From assembly GCA_023395675.1 (NCBI GenBank), contig JAEWYL010000311.1:1-14235 (forward strand): a stretch of 14,235 bases of DNA, written 5' to 3'. Under the pieces are notes generated by a model. It worked only from the letters and a program-made list of their open reading frames with translations, made no database searches and was not told the origin of the DNA. Within the stretch, counting starts at the first letter, position 1; each line of letters starts with the position of its first letter. Position numbers and translations under genes: made by a program. This DNA is from Chloroflexota bacterium (lineage in GTDB: Bacteria > Chloroflexota > Anaerolineae > Anaerolineales > UBA4823). This document shows, in pieces, positions 7,201-12,932 of this stretch.

Positions 7201-8080
7201 GGGAGAGCCCGGAGGCGGCCGGGAGGGGCAGGGCGGAGGCGCCGGAAAGCTCCTCCAGCAGCGCGGCCACCTCCCCGGCGCTGCCGGGACGGCTCTCGGG
7301 CGACTTGCTGAGGAGACGGAGGATCAGGGCCTCGAGAGCGGGGGGTATCGCACGGTTGTAGGTGCTGGGTGGGACCACCGGGGCATACAGGTGCTGGGAG
7401 ATCACCGCCAAGGGGTCCTCCCCGCTGAAGGGCAGGCGCCCGGCGGCCAGTTCGTAAGCCATCACACCCAGGGCGTACAGGTCGGTGCGGACATCCACCT
7501 CCTTGCCCAGGGCCTGCTCGGGCGAAAGGTAGAAAACCGTGCCCAGGATGGCGCCCTCCACCGTCAGGCGGGTGGCTACCGAGCGCGCCAGGCCGAAATC
7601 GGTGAGCTTGATGGTGCCGTCGAGGGTGAGGAGCACATTCTCCGGCTTTAAATCGCGGTGGATAATGCCATGCTGGTGGGCGTGCTCCAGCGCGGCGCAG
7701 ACCTGGATCAAGATGGGATAGAGCCGGTCGATCGAGTCAGGCGGGCAGTCGTGGAGCGCTTCCCCTTCAATCAGCTCCATGACGATAAACGAAACGTCTT
7801 TGCCGGGCGGCGCACCGGGCGCGCCGCTGTCCTCCGGCGGCCGTCCCTCTCCGGCGTCGTAGATGCTGACGATATTGGGGTGGTTGAGGCGCGCGGCGGC
7901 GCGGGCCTCGTGCAGCAGCCTGGCCCTGCCTTCGGAACCCACATCGCTGCTGCTGAGCACCTTGACCGCCACCGGGCGGTCCAGGAGCAGGTCGTAGGCG
8001 CGGTAAATGATCCCCAGGCCGCCGCGACCGATCTCAGCATCCAGCCGGTAGCGCTTTTGTATCCTATCGCCAATCTTCAA
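4277..8080 (-). CDS. Ser/Thr protein kinase-STAND ATPase-TPR signalling protein (PknK-like, no LuxR domain)
   Basis: This 1267-residue cytoplasmic protein has three parts. Residues 10-280 form a complete Hanks-type kinase: glycine loop GRGGLG (18-23), K40 in VAVK, HRDLKPEN (141-148), DFG (161-163), SPE (186-188) and the family Arg in SRPGS. Residues 300-680 are an AAA_16/STAND ATPase beginning LVGRERELA, with Walker A GESGVGKT (334-341) and Walker B LLLVLEDVHWAD (442-453). Residues about 700-1250 are TPR-like helical pairs. No transmembrane segment is visible. The order matches PknK-type kinases and the sensor part of MalT/LAL regulators, but there is no C-terminal LuxR HTH; a LuxR-type regulator is instead the next gene. 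The start is TTG at 8080: GGAGG sits 4 nt upstream, and an in-frame stop occurs nine codons before with no ATG or GTG between. Its own promoter is at 8100-8128. Confidence 0.95.
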   Translation of the reverse strand: MKIGDRIQKRYRLDAEIGRGGLGIIYRAYDLLLDRPVAVKVLSSSDVGSEGRARLLHEARAAARLNHPNIVSIYDAGEGRPPEDSGAPGAPPGKDVSFIVMELIEGEALHDCPPDSIDRLYPILIQVCAALEHAHQHGIIHRDLKPENVLLTLDGTIKLTDFGLARSVATRLTVEGAILGTVFYLSPEQALGKEVDVRTDLYALGVMAYELAAGRLPFSGEDPLAVISQHLYAPVVPPSTYNRAIPPALEALILRLLSKSPESRPGSAGEVAALLEELSGASALPLPAASGLSLLDQLVRGRLVGRERELAQAREIWRQAASGAGRESVLLLSGESGVGKTPFVRELIALVEVTGGKVFLGECYPEGGAPYSPFAQILNEALALPHPELPEPALSALAALIPGLYGHSQPAAGSSPASPAEQQRLYEHLITLLSGLSERAPLLLVLEDVHWADAGSLALLRFLARRSRASRLRLLFVLTYRPSGVEGVCCLQELLYDLHREKLASTLALEPFNRDRTRQFLASMFQQEVPADFLESLYAVTEGNLYFIEEICKGLIEGGKLYRKDDRWVLLENVDEIELPNSVRMAVQARVGTFSPAVQEVLHLAAVIGREFDFEVLRLAGGLEEEQLVDALESAERAQIIVEAGGLRPALAQGGRERFAFAHGLFPASLREDLSGLRRRRLHRRVAAALETLHPEDYEALAYHYEQASDTARSLEFLIKAGDRARSIYANQDAVSFYSQALALMPQRHPQRFTVLLARASVYDVTAERARQKEDVEALLELAGQGEDDSRLCDALLAQTDLYLATEFSLALEPARRAAQLAGRLQDPVREGQALRRLGWAAWITHDAQASREALAASVERFRQAGLLGEAAASLHTLSLVLGGQGICDFSASQRAAAEALDLARRAGDRREEGHSLRRLAITYIDLNDYHSARKYAEEALELHILAGDRQGECNVRNVLGLVLSWLGCWEEASTEFFRSLSIAKAIDYSNGALMAVTNLISFHFIRLGKLEEALRFLDEQKENVPVGEAGFLCWILNVDKVDIYLTLGQFALAGELLQETLRMAQELKNTDLWASTLSLQARIRAELGDFESARLHIQQALDLAREEKLPGILAKVIKQAGYIAWLEGGEANLNQALELVEARLARLEGPQWQIERSEMLILSARLLLALEQYDRALERSQRAAGITGRFPIPDENEFLIHSRALRAAGRTVEAEEYLRRAYERLAQVSGELQTPEYRRSYLEAIRDHRDILLDWARSRALEQPPS

Positions 8081-8084
8081 TCTG

Positions 8085-8089
8085 CCTCC
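8085..8089 (-). promoter_or_regulatory. Ribosome binding site that fixes a TTG start
   Basis: GGAGG on the - strand lies 4 nt before the TTG at 8080. With the upstream in-frame stop it leaves the TTG as the only plausible start of the kinase gene. Confidence 0.8.
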
Positions 8090-8099
8090 GGATACCCTG

Positions 8100-8128
8100 A
8101 TTCTATGCTAATCTCTCCAGTTTGGCAA
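8100..8128 (-). promoter_or_regulatory. Strong sigma70-like promoter of the kinase gene
   Basis: On the - strand, TTGCCA (8128-8123) is followed by 17 nt and then TAGAAT (8105-8100). Each hexamer matches consensus at five of six positions. The predicted start near 8093 gives a 5' leader of about 13 nt that just contains the GGAGG site. Confidence 0.75.
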
Positions 8129-8157
8129 TCGTTTCAGAGGAGAAGGGGCCTAACCTT

Positions 8158-8211
8158 TTGTTAAGGGGTGGATTTTGCGGGCAGAGCCGCGCAAAATTCA
8201 CCCCTTAACAA
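8158..8211. repeat. 54-bp near-perfect inverted repeat between glycosidase and kinase genes
   Basis: Arms 8158-8179 and 8190-8211 pair over 22 bp with a single G/T pair at 8171/8198. The 10-nt loop reads GGCAGAGCCG. Each arm starts TTGTTAAGGGGTG read inward. On the - strand it follows the glycosidase gene (end 8291) and precedes the kinase -35 box by about 30 bp. Neither strand has a long T-tract after the stem (+ continues ACTTTTG), so a plain intrinsic terminator is not obvious. It could be an attenuating or RNA-stabilising hairpin, a large operator, or a small palindromic repeat element. Confidence 0.85.
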
Positions 8212-8290
8212 CTTTTGAGCGCTTCCGAGCAGCAGGCTGCGCGCGGAACCTGGCTGGAAGCCGGCTCAATCATGGAGTTTTCGTCCCGGG

Positions 8291-9562
8291 TTATCCGGTT
8301 TTAGCTACGGGGCTGGGCTCGGGGACTACGGGCATGGGCCGGGCCATGTGGCTGCGGTACAGGTCCACCAGGGGGGTGCGGTGGCGGCGGAATACCCCCT
8401 CCTCGTCATAGGCGGCATCGTAGAGCCCCAGGTGGAGGATGTAGTGATCCAGCGGGCGCCGTCCCCGGCGGTAGTACCAGCTGAACATGGTGAAGAAGGG
8501 AAACCAGGTGTACCCGACGATGGGAACCCCGGTGGAGCGCAGGTTGCGTACGGCGGAAATCGTCTCGTCCATCCAGCGGGCCCGGCCCTCGATATCCCGC
8601 CGGGCGGAGGTTTCCGTCACCATCAGCGGGATCCCATAGCGGGTATAAGCGTCGGAAAGGACCTCCGCAATCGCCAGGCCGCTGACGTCGAGAGAAATCC
8701 GGTTATAGAGGCCGTGCTTGCGCTTGCTGACCTCGCCGTAGGACCAGGGATAGAAATTAGCCCCCAGGATATCGAAACTGACCGCATTCTGCCGGAACCA
8801 TTCCAGCTCGGCGCCGGAAACCCCGTGGCGGCGCAGAAAGCCATAGAGGGGATGATCATCGCCCACCCGCCCGGTCACCAGGTCGAAACTCAGGTACTGG
8901 CGCGCGTTCATCTCGCTGACCTCCGCCTCGATCGAGGCCTCTTGGGCCACAAAGCGCCAGAGCGCCTCGACCTGGACAGTGACCAGCTCGGGATGCACGG
9001 CTTTCATCGCCCGGGTGGCAAGGATGATCCCGCGCCCGATGGCGATCAGCAGCTTGACAAACCCGTCATCCCCCTCCAGATAAGGGGGCCAGCGCCCGCG
9101 GAAGCCGCTCCATTCGGCATTGACGGTGGGCTCGTTGAGGGGGGTAATGTAGCGCACCAGCGGGCGGTAGCGCTCGACGACCGCGGCGGAATATTCGGCC
9201 ACGCGCTCGGGGTAGCCGGCGTTCAAAAAGCTGTTGGTCAGCCAGAAGGGGGTCCCGTAATGCATGATATCCAGAATCGGCTGGATGCGCTTGACGTTCA
9301 CCAGGTAGTCCAGGGCGCGGTCGGTCCAGCTCCAGTCCCACACGTCCGGCTCCGGCTGGACCCGGTACCAGGGGATGCCCCAGCGCACGGCCTGCACGCC
9401 GGCCTCCTCGAGCAGGTCAAAGTCAGACTGCCACAGGTCGTAATGCTGGGTCAGCTCGTACTCGTCCAGCTTGCGCAGGCCGTCACGAGTCTGGGGGATG
9501 AAGGTGTCCTCAATACCGGTGGCCCAGCAGAAGTGGTCAGGGGCTAAGGAAATCTCATTCAT
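8291..9562 (-). CDS. Divergent GH1-like beta-glycosidase
   Basis: This 423-residue soluble protein without a signal peptide is a clan GH-A TIM barrel, closest by motif to family 1. The acid/base motif is TPLNEP with E144, and the nucleophile motif is MVTETS with E317 (usually TENG in GH1). Early strands FCWATGIED, VQAVRWGIPWYRVQP and ILDIMHYGTPFWL follow the GH1 order. The usual QIEG substrate-binding motif near the N terminus is absent, and HW is HY (H101, Y102), so substrate choice probably differs from classic beta-glucosidases. The start at 9562 lacks a clear Shine-Dalgarno. It is preferred because residues 1-15 already lead into the first barrel strand, while the open frame upstream to 9709 is Pro/Arg-rich and overlaps the terminator and end of the protease gene. 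Confidence 0.85.
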   Translation of the reverse strand: MNEISLAPDHFCWATGIEDTFIPQTRDGLRKLDEYELTQHYDLWQSDFDLLEEAGVQAVRWGIPWYRVQPEPDVWDWSWTDRALDYLVNVKRIQPILDIMHYGTPFWLTNSFLNAGYPERVAEYSAAVVERYRPLVRYITPLNEPTVNAEWSGFRGRWPPYLEGDDGFVKLLIAIGRGIILATRAMKAVHPELVTVQVEALWRFVAQEASIEAEVSEMNARQYLSFDLVTGRVGDDHPLYGFLRRHGVSGAELEWFRQNAVSFDILGANFYPWSYGEVSKRKHGLYNRISLDVSGLAIAEVLSDAYTRYGIPLMVTETSARRDIEGRARWMDETISAVRNLRSTGVPIVGYTWFPFFTMFSWYYRRGRRPLDHYILHLGLYDAAYDEEGVFRRHRTPLVDLYRSHMARPMPVVPEPSPVAKTG

Positions 9563-9623
9563 AGGCGCTGTTTTCTGTGAAATTAAAAAGGGAACGGGGA
9601 ATTTTCGAGGCTCGAACGGCGGG

Positions 9624-9645
9624 AAAAACCCCGGCTGCCGGGGTT
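9624..9645 (-). terminator. Intrinsic terminator overlapping the protease stop codon
   Basis: On the - strand AACCCCGG-CAG-CCGGGGTT (9645-9627) forms an 8-bp GC-rich stem. It runs straight into a TTTTT tract (9628-9624). The stem begins within the TGA stop (9647-9645) of the M50 protease gene. This separates the protease from the glycosidase gene that starts 82 nt later, so the glycosidase likely needs its own promoter, which I could not identify. Confidence 0.8.
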
Positions 9646-10829
9646 CAGTGAAAGCTGCACGCCCAGGCGAGGATGGCGCGCGCCACGGCCGCCCGCTCCT
9701 CCCCCGCATGCACGGAGACCAGAATAGCGCCGCGCTGGACGGCCTCCGCCCAGGCCAGGGCCTGACCGCCGGAAAGTCCGAGAGCGGCCATAACGGGTGA
9801 AGCGGCTCCCCGGGCTGCGCCGGGCAGCGGGAGCAGGTAGGCGCCTATCCCCGGCGGGGAACCCGGCAGGCCCTGCCCGGACGCCCCGCTGCTTCCCGGG
9901 CCTGTCAGGGTGGAAAGGACGCTCTCATGCGCCAGCAGCCGGACCTCGCGAGCGGAATAACCGGCCTCGCGCAGAGAGCGCAGGGCGCGCTCAACACCGG
10001 CAAAGCTGCCGAACAGGGCCGCCGCCTGCCCGCCCGGAGCGAGAGCAGCCCCCTGCCCCCGGTGCGGGACGGTCACGTCCGTTGGGCCGGCCGCCGGCCT
10101 CACCAGCCGGACTGGACCGGCTTCGACCGCCTGCCGGTAACCGTCACGGGCAATGTTGCCCAGGTACAGGCCGGTGAAGACCAGCCACAGGCCGTTGAAG
10201 AAATGGGTGAGGGCGATCAGCGCCAGGCCGGCCAGCACAAAGAGCAGCGAGAGCCCCAGCCCGGCGTGGACGGCCCAGCGCGTGGCGCGCGAAAAATCCT
10301 TCTTCCAGGCCCACAGCAGGGCGCGCAGGATGCGCCCACCGTCCAGGGGAAAACCCGGCAGGAGGTTGAAGAGCGCCAGCAGAAGATTGACCCCGGCCAG
10401 GTAAACCGCCGCGGCCTGCAGGGCAGGGTGGAGCCCGGGCGCGGCGCTCAACAGCCCGAAGAGCACGGACAGAAGCAGGCTGGCAAAGGGCCCGGCGCTC
10501 ACGATGCGCAGCTCGGCCCAGGCGGTTGGCGGCTCGGAGGCGATATGGGCGACCCCGCCTAAGATGAAGAGCGTGATGCTCCTGACCGGCACCCCCTCCC
10601 GGAGCGCCACCAGGGCATGGCCCAGCTCATGGATCAGGATGGATAAGAAGAAGGACCCGGCCGCCAGCAGGCCGGCGGCCCAGTAGACGGAAGGCTCCCA
10701 GCCCGGAAGCTGCTGCGGAAAAAAACCGGCGGACAGCGACCAGACCACCAGAACCGCGGTGAGAAACCAGCTCGGGTGAACTAGCAGCGGGATCCCCGCG
10801 ATCTTCCCGAGGCTCAGCGAAAATCGCAT
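9645..10829 (-). CDS. Site-2 protease (M50) fused to a 17M/YflT-type stress domain
   Basis: This 394-residue membrane protein has an N-terminal SpoIVFB-like S2P core. The zinc site is HELGH (67-71) in a hydrophobic helix, with the third ligand D163 in NLLPGFPLDGGR (155-166). About six membrane segments cover residues 12-225. After a Pro/Gly-rich linker, residues 268-390 are not the CBS pair often found on such proteases. They resemble the 17M/YflT stress domain: AALFGSFAGVERALRSLREAGYSAREV at the start (too long to quote further) and a closing block AWAEAVQRGAILVSVH followed by AVARAIL. The same two blocks occur in the stress proteins at 2758-3258 and 12933-14006. S2P enzymes cleave membrane-anchored regulators such as anti-sigma factors. 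The start at 10829 was chosen because MRFSLSLGKI is the usual family N terminus; no strong ribosome site is visible. Its terminator overlaps the stop codon. Confidence 0.9.
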   Translation of the reverse strand: MRFSLSLGKIAGIPLLVHPSWFLTAVLVVWSLSAGFFPQQLPGWEPSVYWAAGLLAAGSFFLSILIHELGHALVALREGVPVRSITLFILGGVAHIASEPPTAWAELRIVSAGPFASLLLSVLFGLLSAAPGLHPALQAAAVYLAGVNLLLALFNLLPGFPLDGGRILRALLWAWKKDFSRATRWAVHAGLGLSLLFVLAGLALIALTHFFNGLWLVFTGLYLGNIARDGYRQAVEAGPVRLVRPAAGPTDVTVPHRGQGAALAPGGQAAALFGSFAGVERALRSLREAGYSAREVRLLAHESVLSTLTGPGSSGASGQGLPGSPPGIGAYLLPLPGAARGAASPVMAALGLSGGQALAWAEAVQRGAILVSVHAGEERAAVARAILAWACSFH

Positions 10830-10867
10830 GTGAAGGTACCCCGGCGTACGCCTGGCGGTAGGCAGGA

Positions 10868-10896
10868 CGTGTGCGGAGGCTGTTCCTCCGCACACG
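10868..10896. other. Hairpin between the SRPBCC and protease genes
   Basis: CGTGTGCGGAGG (10868-10879) pairs perfectly with CCTCCGCACACG (10885-10896) around the 5-nt loop CTGTT. It lies 40 nt after the SRPBCC stop on the - strand, but no T-tract follows on either strand. It may be a Rho-aided terminator or an mRNA-end stabiliser, and it would also lie in the leader of the protease if transcription reads through. A short palindrome GGCGTACGCC at 10843-10852 is nearer the protease start. Confidence 0.6.
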
Positions 10897-10935
10897 GGGC
10901 GTCATGAAAAAGAAATCCGGACCGGGCTGGAGGCT

Positions 10936-11388
10936 TCAAGAAGCAGTCCTCTGCATCTTCCCTTCGATATAGGATTTGAAGTTGCTCAGATCCTCCTCCA
11001 GCTTCTTCTCCGGGTTCCCCAGGAGTTGAGCCACGATATCCCCGGCCAGGCCGGCCTTGGGTTCGTACTGCATCAGCACGGTCACTTCGGTCTCGCCCTG
11101 GGGCAGGTTGTTGAAGGTGACCTGCCCGCTGGTGGTCAGGTCGCCGCCCCGGTCTTTGGTGCTCCAGCCGATGCGCTTGTTCTCCTCCAGCCGCGTGATT
11201 TCGGCGTCCCATTCCAGGGTCTTGCCCAGCGGGCCGGCCACTTCCCAGTGGCTGACGCCGTCGCCGAAGCTGCGCACCTGGCGGATATGCTTCATGAACA
11301 TGGGGAAATTCTCAAAATTGGCCCAGGCTTTGAACGCCTCTTCCGGGCTGGCTTTCACGATAATCGTACGGGTAATCTGATGCGCCAT
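10936..11388 (-). CDS. SRPBCC-family (polyketide cyclase/dehydrase-like) protein
   Basis: This 150-residue soluble protein has the SRPBCC/START-like helix-grip pattern. The first strand is TRTIIVKASPEEAFKAWANFENFPMF in outline (residues 6-31, with P29 as the family's xFP turn), followed by HIRQVRSFGDGVSHW. Central strands follow (LEWDAEITRLEEN, RIGWSTKD, GQVTFNNLP, TEVTVLMQYEP). A C-terminal helix (EKKLEEDLSNFKSYIEG) completes it. It belongs to the COG5637-type cyclase/dehydrase group, whose members bind hydrophobic ligands; many are uncharacterised and occur beside membrane-stress genes. The start at 11388 has AGGA-GGA-type sequence (11395-11400) 6 nt upstream, better than the in-frame codon at 11409. 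It lies between the YihY gene and the protease gene on the same strand. Confidence 0.88.
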   Translation of the reverse strand: MAHQITRTIIVKASPEEAFKAWANFENFPMFMKHIRQVRSFGDGVSHWEVAGPLGKTLEWDAEITRLEENKRIGWSTKDRGGDLTTSGQVTFNNLPQGETEVTVLMQYEPKAGLAGDIVAQLLGNPEKKLEEDLSNFKSYIEGKMQRTAS

Positions 11389-11468
11389 GCGTAGTCCTCC
11401 AGAAAGCATCCTGGCCTCGCCCGGCTCTGCCGGCCGGCGGAGGGCACAGGAATCAAGGATCGAATGAT

Positions 11469-11502
11469 GCGGCCACAGCCCGGCTGCGGGCTTAAGGGCC
11501 GC
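11469..11502 (-). terminator. Possible hairpin terminator at the end of the YihY gene
   Basis: A two-part hairpin spans the stop codon. An inner stem AGCCCG/CGGGCT (11477-11482 with 11487-11492) closes on GCTG. An outer stem GCGGCC/GGCCGC (11469-11474 with 11497-11502) encloses it with small internal loops. There is no T-tract directly after it on the - strand, so termination activity is uncertain. Confidence 0.35.
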
Positions 11503-12823
11503 TGTGATAAGCGCGGGCGGAACCCGTCTCGCGCTCCGCCGTGCGGAGAGATTCAGCGGTCTCTATGCGGGCCGCCGGAGGAGGCTGGCGGGCTGCCAGC
11601 TCCAGTTCTTCCGCCGGGAAGGCGGATTCCGCCCGCTGCCGGGCGGCTGAGGCGCGGGTAGATGCCAGGTTCCGCAGCGCAGGGACAAACTGGGTCGCCA
11701 CGATAAAGCCGTAGAGGAGCTTTCCGATCACCCCTTTGCGGTCCTCCTCGCCGCGGTAGATAAAACCAAACGGCGGCCTCTCAGCAGGCTGCAGGCCCAG
11801 GGGCGAGGCGATAGAAGGACCCAGCGGGCCGCCCTGAACCGCCACCGCGCCGGTGGGCGCCAGGAGCGGGCTGGCCTCCGGGCGGGGCTCACCGGCGGGT
11901 ATGCCTCTACGCGTGAGCCCCTGCCGGGCGCGCGCTTCTTCCGTGAGGGCCACCGCGTGGTCCGCAGGGCGCACCCTGGAACCATACATATTGGCGTAAA
12001 CCTGGGTGAACTCAGCCCCCAGGAAAACGATCTGGGCCGAGTAATAAATCCAGATCAGGAGGATCACCAGCGAGCCGGCGGCCCCAAAAGAACTGGACAC
12101 GTCGCTCTGTCCCAGGTAAAGACCGATCAGGAACTTGCCGATGCTGAACAGGAGCGAGGTGACCGCCGCACCGAACCAGACGTCTCCCCAGTCCATCTCT
12201 GCATCCGGGAGCACCTTAAAGATGAAGGCGAAAAGCAGGGTGATCACGCCAAAAGAGATCAGGAAATTGAGCGCCTGCAGGACGAAGGGAGGCAGGGGCA
12301 GCGCCCCCCCGATAAACTCGTTGAGCGAAGCGAGGACAGAGCTGAGCACCAGGGAAATTAGCAGCAGGAACCCGATCACCAGGATCATCGAGAAGGACAG
12401 CAGGCGGTTCAGGATCAGGGATTTGACCGTCGCCCAGAGACCTTCCTGGGGCTTTGGGGCCACTTCCCAGATGGTATTCAGCGCGTCCTGAAGCTGCCCG
12501 AAGACGCCCAGGGCGCCGAAGAGCAGGGTTCCCAGGCTGATTAGAGTGGCAGCAATGCCGGCGGAGGGGTTCAGGGCGCTGGCCTGGATCATGCTCTCCA
12601 CCAGATCGCGCCCCTGCGCTCCGATCAGGTTCTCAATCTGCACCAGGATCTGGCTCTCGGCCAGGTTCTGGTAGCCGATCAGGCCCAGCAGGGCGATTAC
12701 GAGCACCAGCAGCGGCGGCAGGGAAAAGGTGGTGTAGTAAGCCAGGGCCGCAGCCAGGCGAGAGACTTTATCCTCGCTCCATTCGGAGAGGGTTTCTTTG
12801 ATTAGATTGATAATCTTATTCAA
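11492..12823 (-). CDS. YihY/BrkB-family membrane protein with long C-terminal tail
   Basis: This 443-residue protein has a YihY/BrkB core. The N-terminal amphipathic part carries DKVSRLAAALAYYTTFSLPP (residues 18-37, the family motif). About six membrane segments follow, near residues 33-51, 88-108, 140-163, 178-203, 214-236 and 246-271, ending in the conserved YYSAQIVFLGAEFTQVYA. The family's function is unsettled; the old label RNase BN is wrong. Beyond the usual end at about residue 285 there is a tail of some 155 residues rich in Ala, Pro, Arg and Glu, with one short hydrophobic stretch (GKLLYGFIVATQFVPAL, 367-383). The start is TTG at 12823: an in-frame stop lies two codons before, and no ATG or GTG occurs near the conserved N terminus. 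A modest AGGTAG site lies just upstream. Confidence 0.9.
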   Translation of the reverse strand: MNKIINLIKETLSEWSEDKVSRLAAALAYYTTFSLPPLLVLVIALLGLIGYQNLAESQILVQIENLIGAQGRDLVESMIQASALNPSAGIAATLISLGTLLFGALGVFGQLQDALNTIWEVAPKPQEGLWATVKSLILNRLLSFSMILVIGFLLLISLVLSSVLASLNEFIGGALPLPPFVLQALNFLISFGVITLLFAFIFKVLPDAEMDWGDVWFGAAVTSLLFSIGKFLIGLYLGQSDVSSSFGAAGSLVILLIWIYYSAQIVFLGAEFTQVYANMYGSRVRPADHAVALTEEARARQGLTRRGIPAGEPRPEASPLLAPTGAVAVQGGPLGPSIASPLGLQPAERPPFGFIYRGEEDRKGVIGKLLYGFIVATQFVPALRNLASTRASAARQRAESAFPAEELELAARQPPPAARIETAESLRTAERETGSARAYHSGP

Positions 12824-12841
12824 GCTCTACCTGCCTGTTCT

Positions 12842-12865
12842 CCGGCGCTGCAGAACCAGCGCCGG
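12842..12865. other. Hairpin just upstream of the YihY gene
   Basis: CCGGCGCTG (12842-12850) pairs perfectly with CAGCGCCGG (12857-12865) around a 6-nt loop. On the - strand it ends about 18 nt before the TTG start of the YihY gene, next to the weak ribosome site. It may affect translation or be part of the end of the upstream transcript. Confidence 0.55.
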
Positions 12866-12867
12866 TT

Positions 12868-12905
12868 GGAAAGAGGAGGCTGCAGCGCACAGGGCTGCAA
12901 CCTCC
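12868..12905 (-). terminator. Probable terminator of the large stress gene
   Basis: On the - strand the arms 12905-12894 and 12886-12875 pair over eleven of twelve positions (one mismatch at 12880/12900). The hairpin is followed by TCTTTCC, a short pyrimidine-rich tract. It lies 28 nt after the stop of the 17M-type stress gene and before the YihY gene. Confidence 0.5.
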
Positions 12906-12932
12906 ACAGGATCCGAAATCCGCGCGCCCGGA

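Noticed and set aside
8158..8211. CRISPR or insertion-sequence end
   Set aside because: There is a single inverted repeat, no spaced direct repeats, no transposase frame inside or beside it, and no visible target-site duplication.
8348..9547. A 399-codon open frame on the + strand opposite the glycosidase gene
   Set aside because: The - strand frame has both catalytic motifs of a glycosidase; the + frame shows only His/Gly/Gln-rich composition and no domain.
9563..9709. N-terminal extension of the glycosidase to 9709
   Set aside because: It would overlap the end of the protease gene and its terminator and adds a Pro/Arg-rich stretch that is not part of a TIM barrel.
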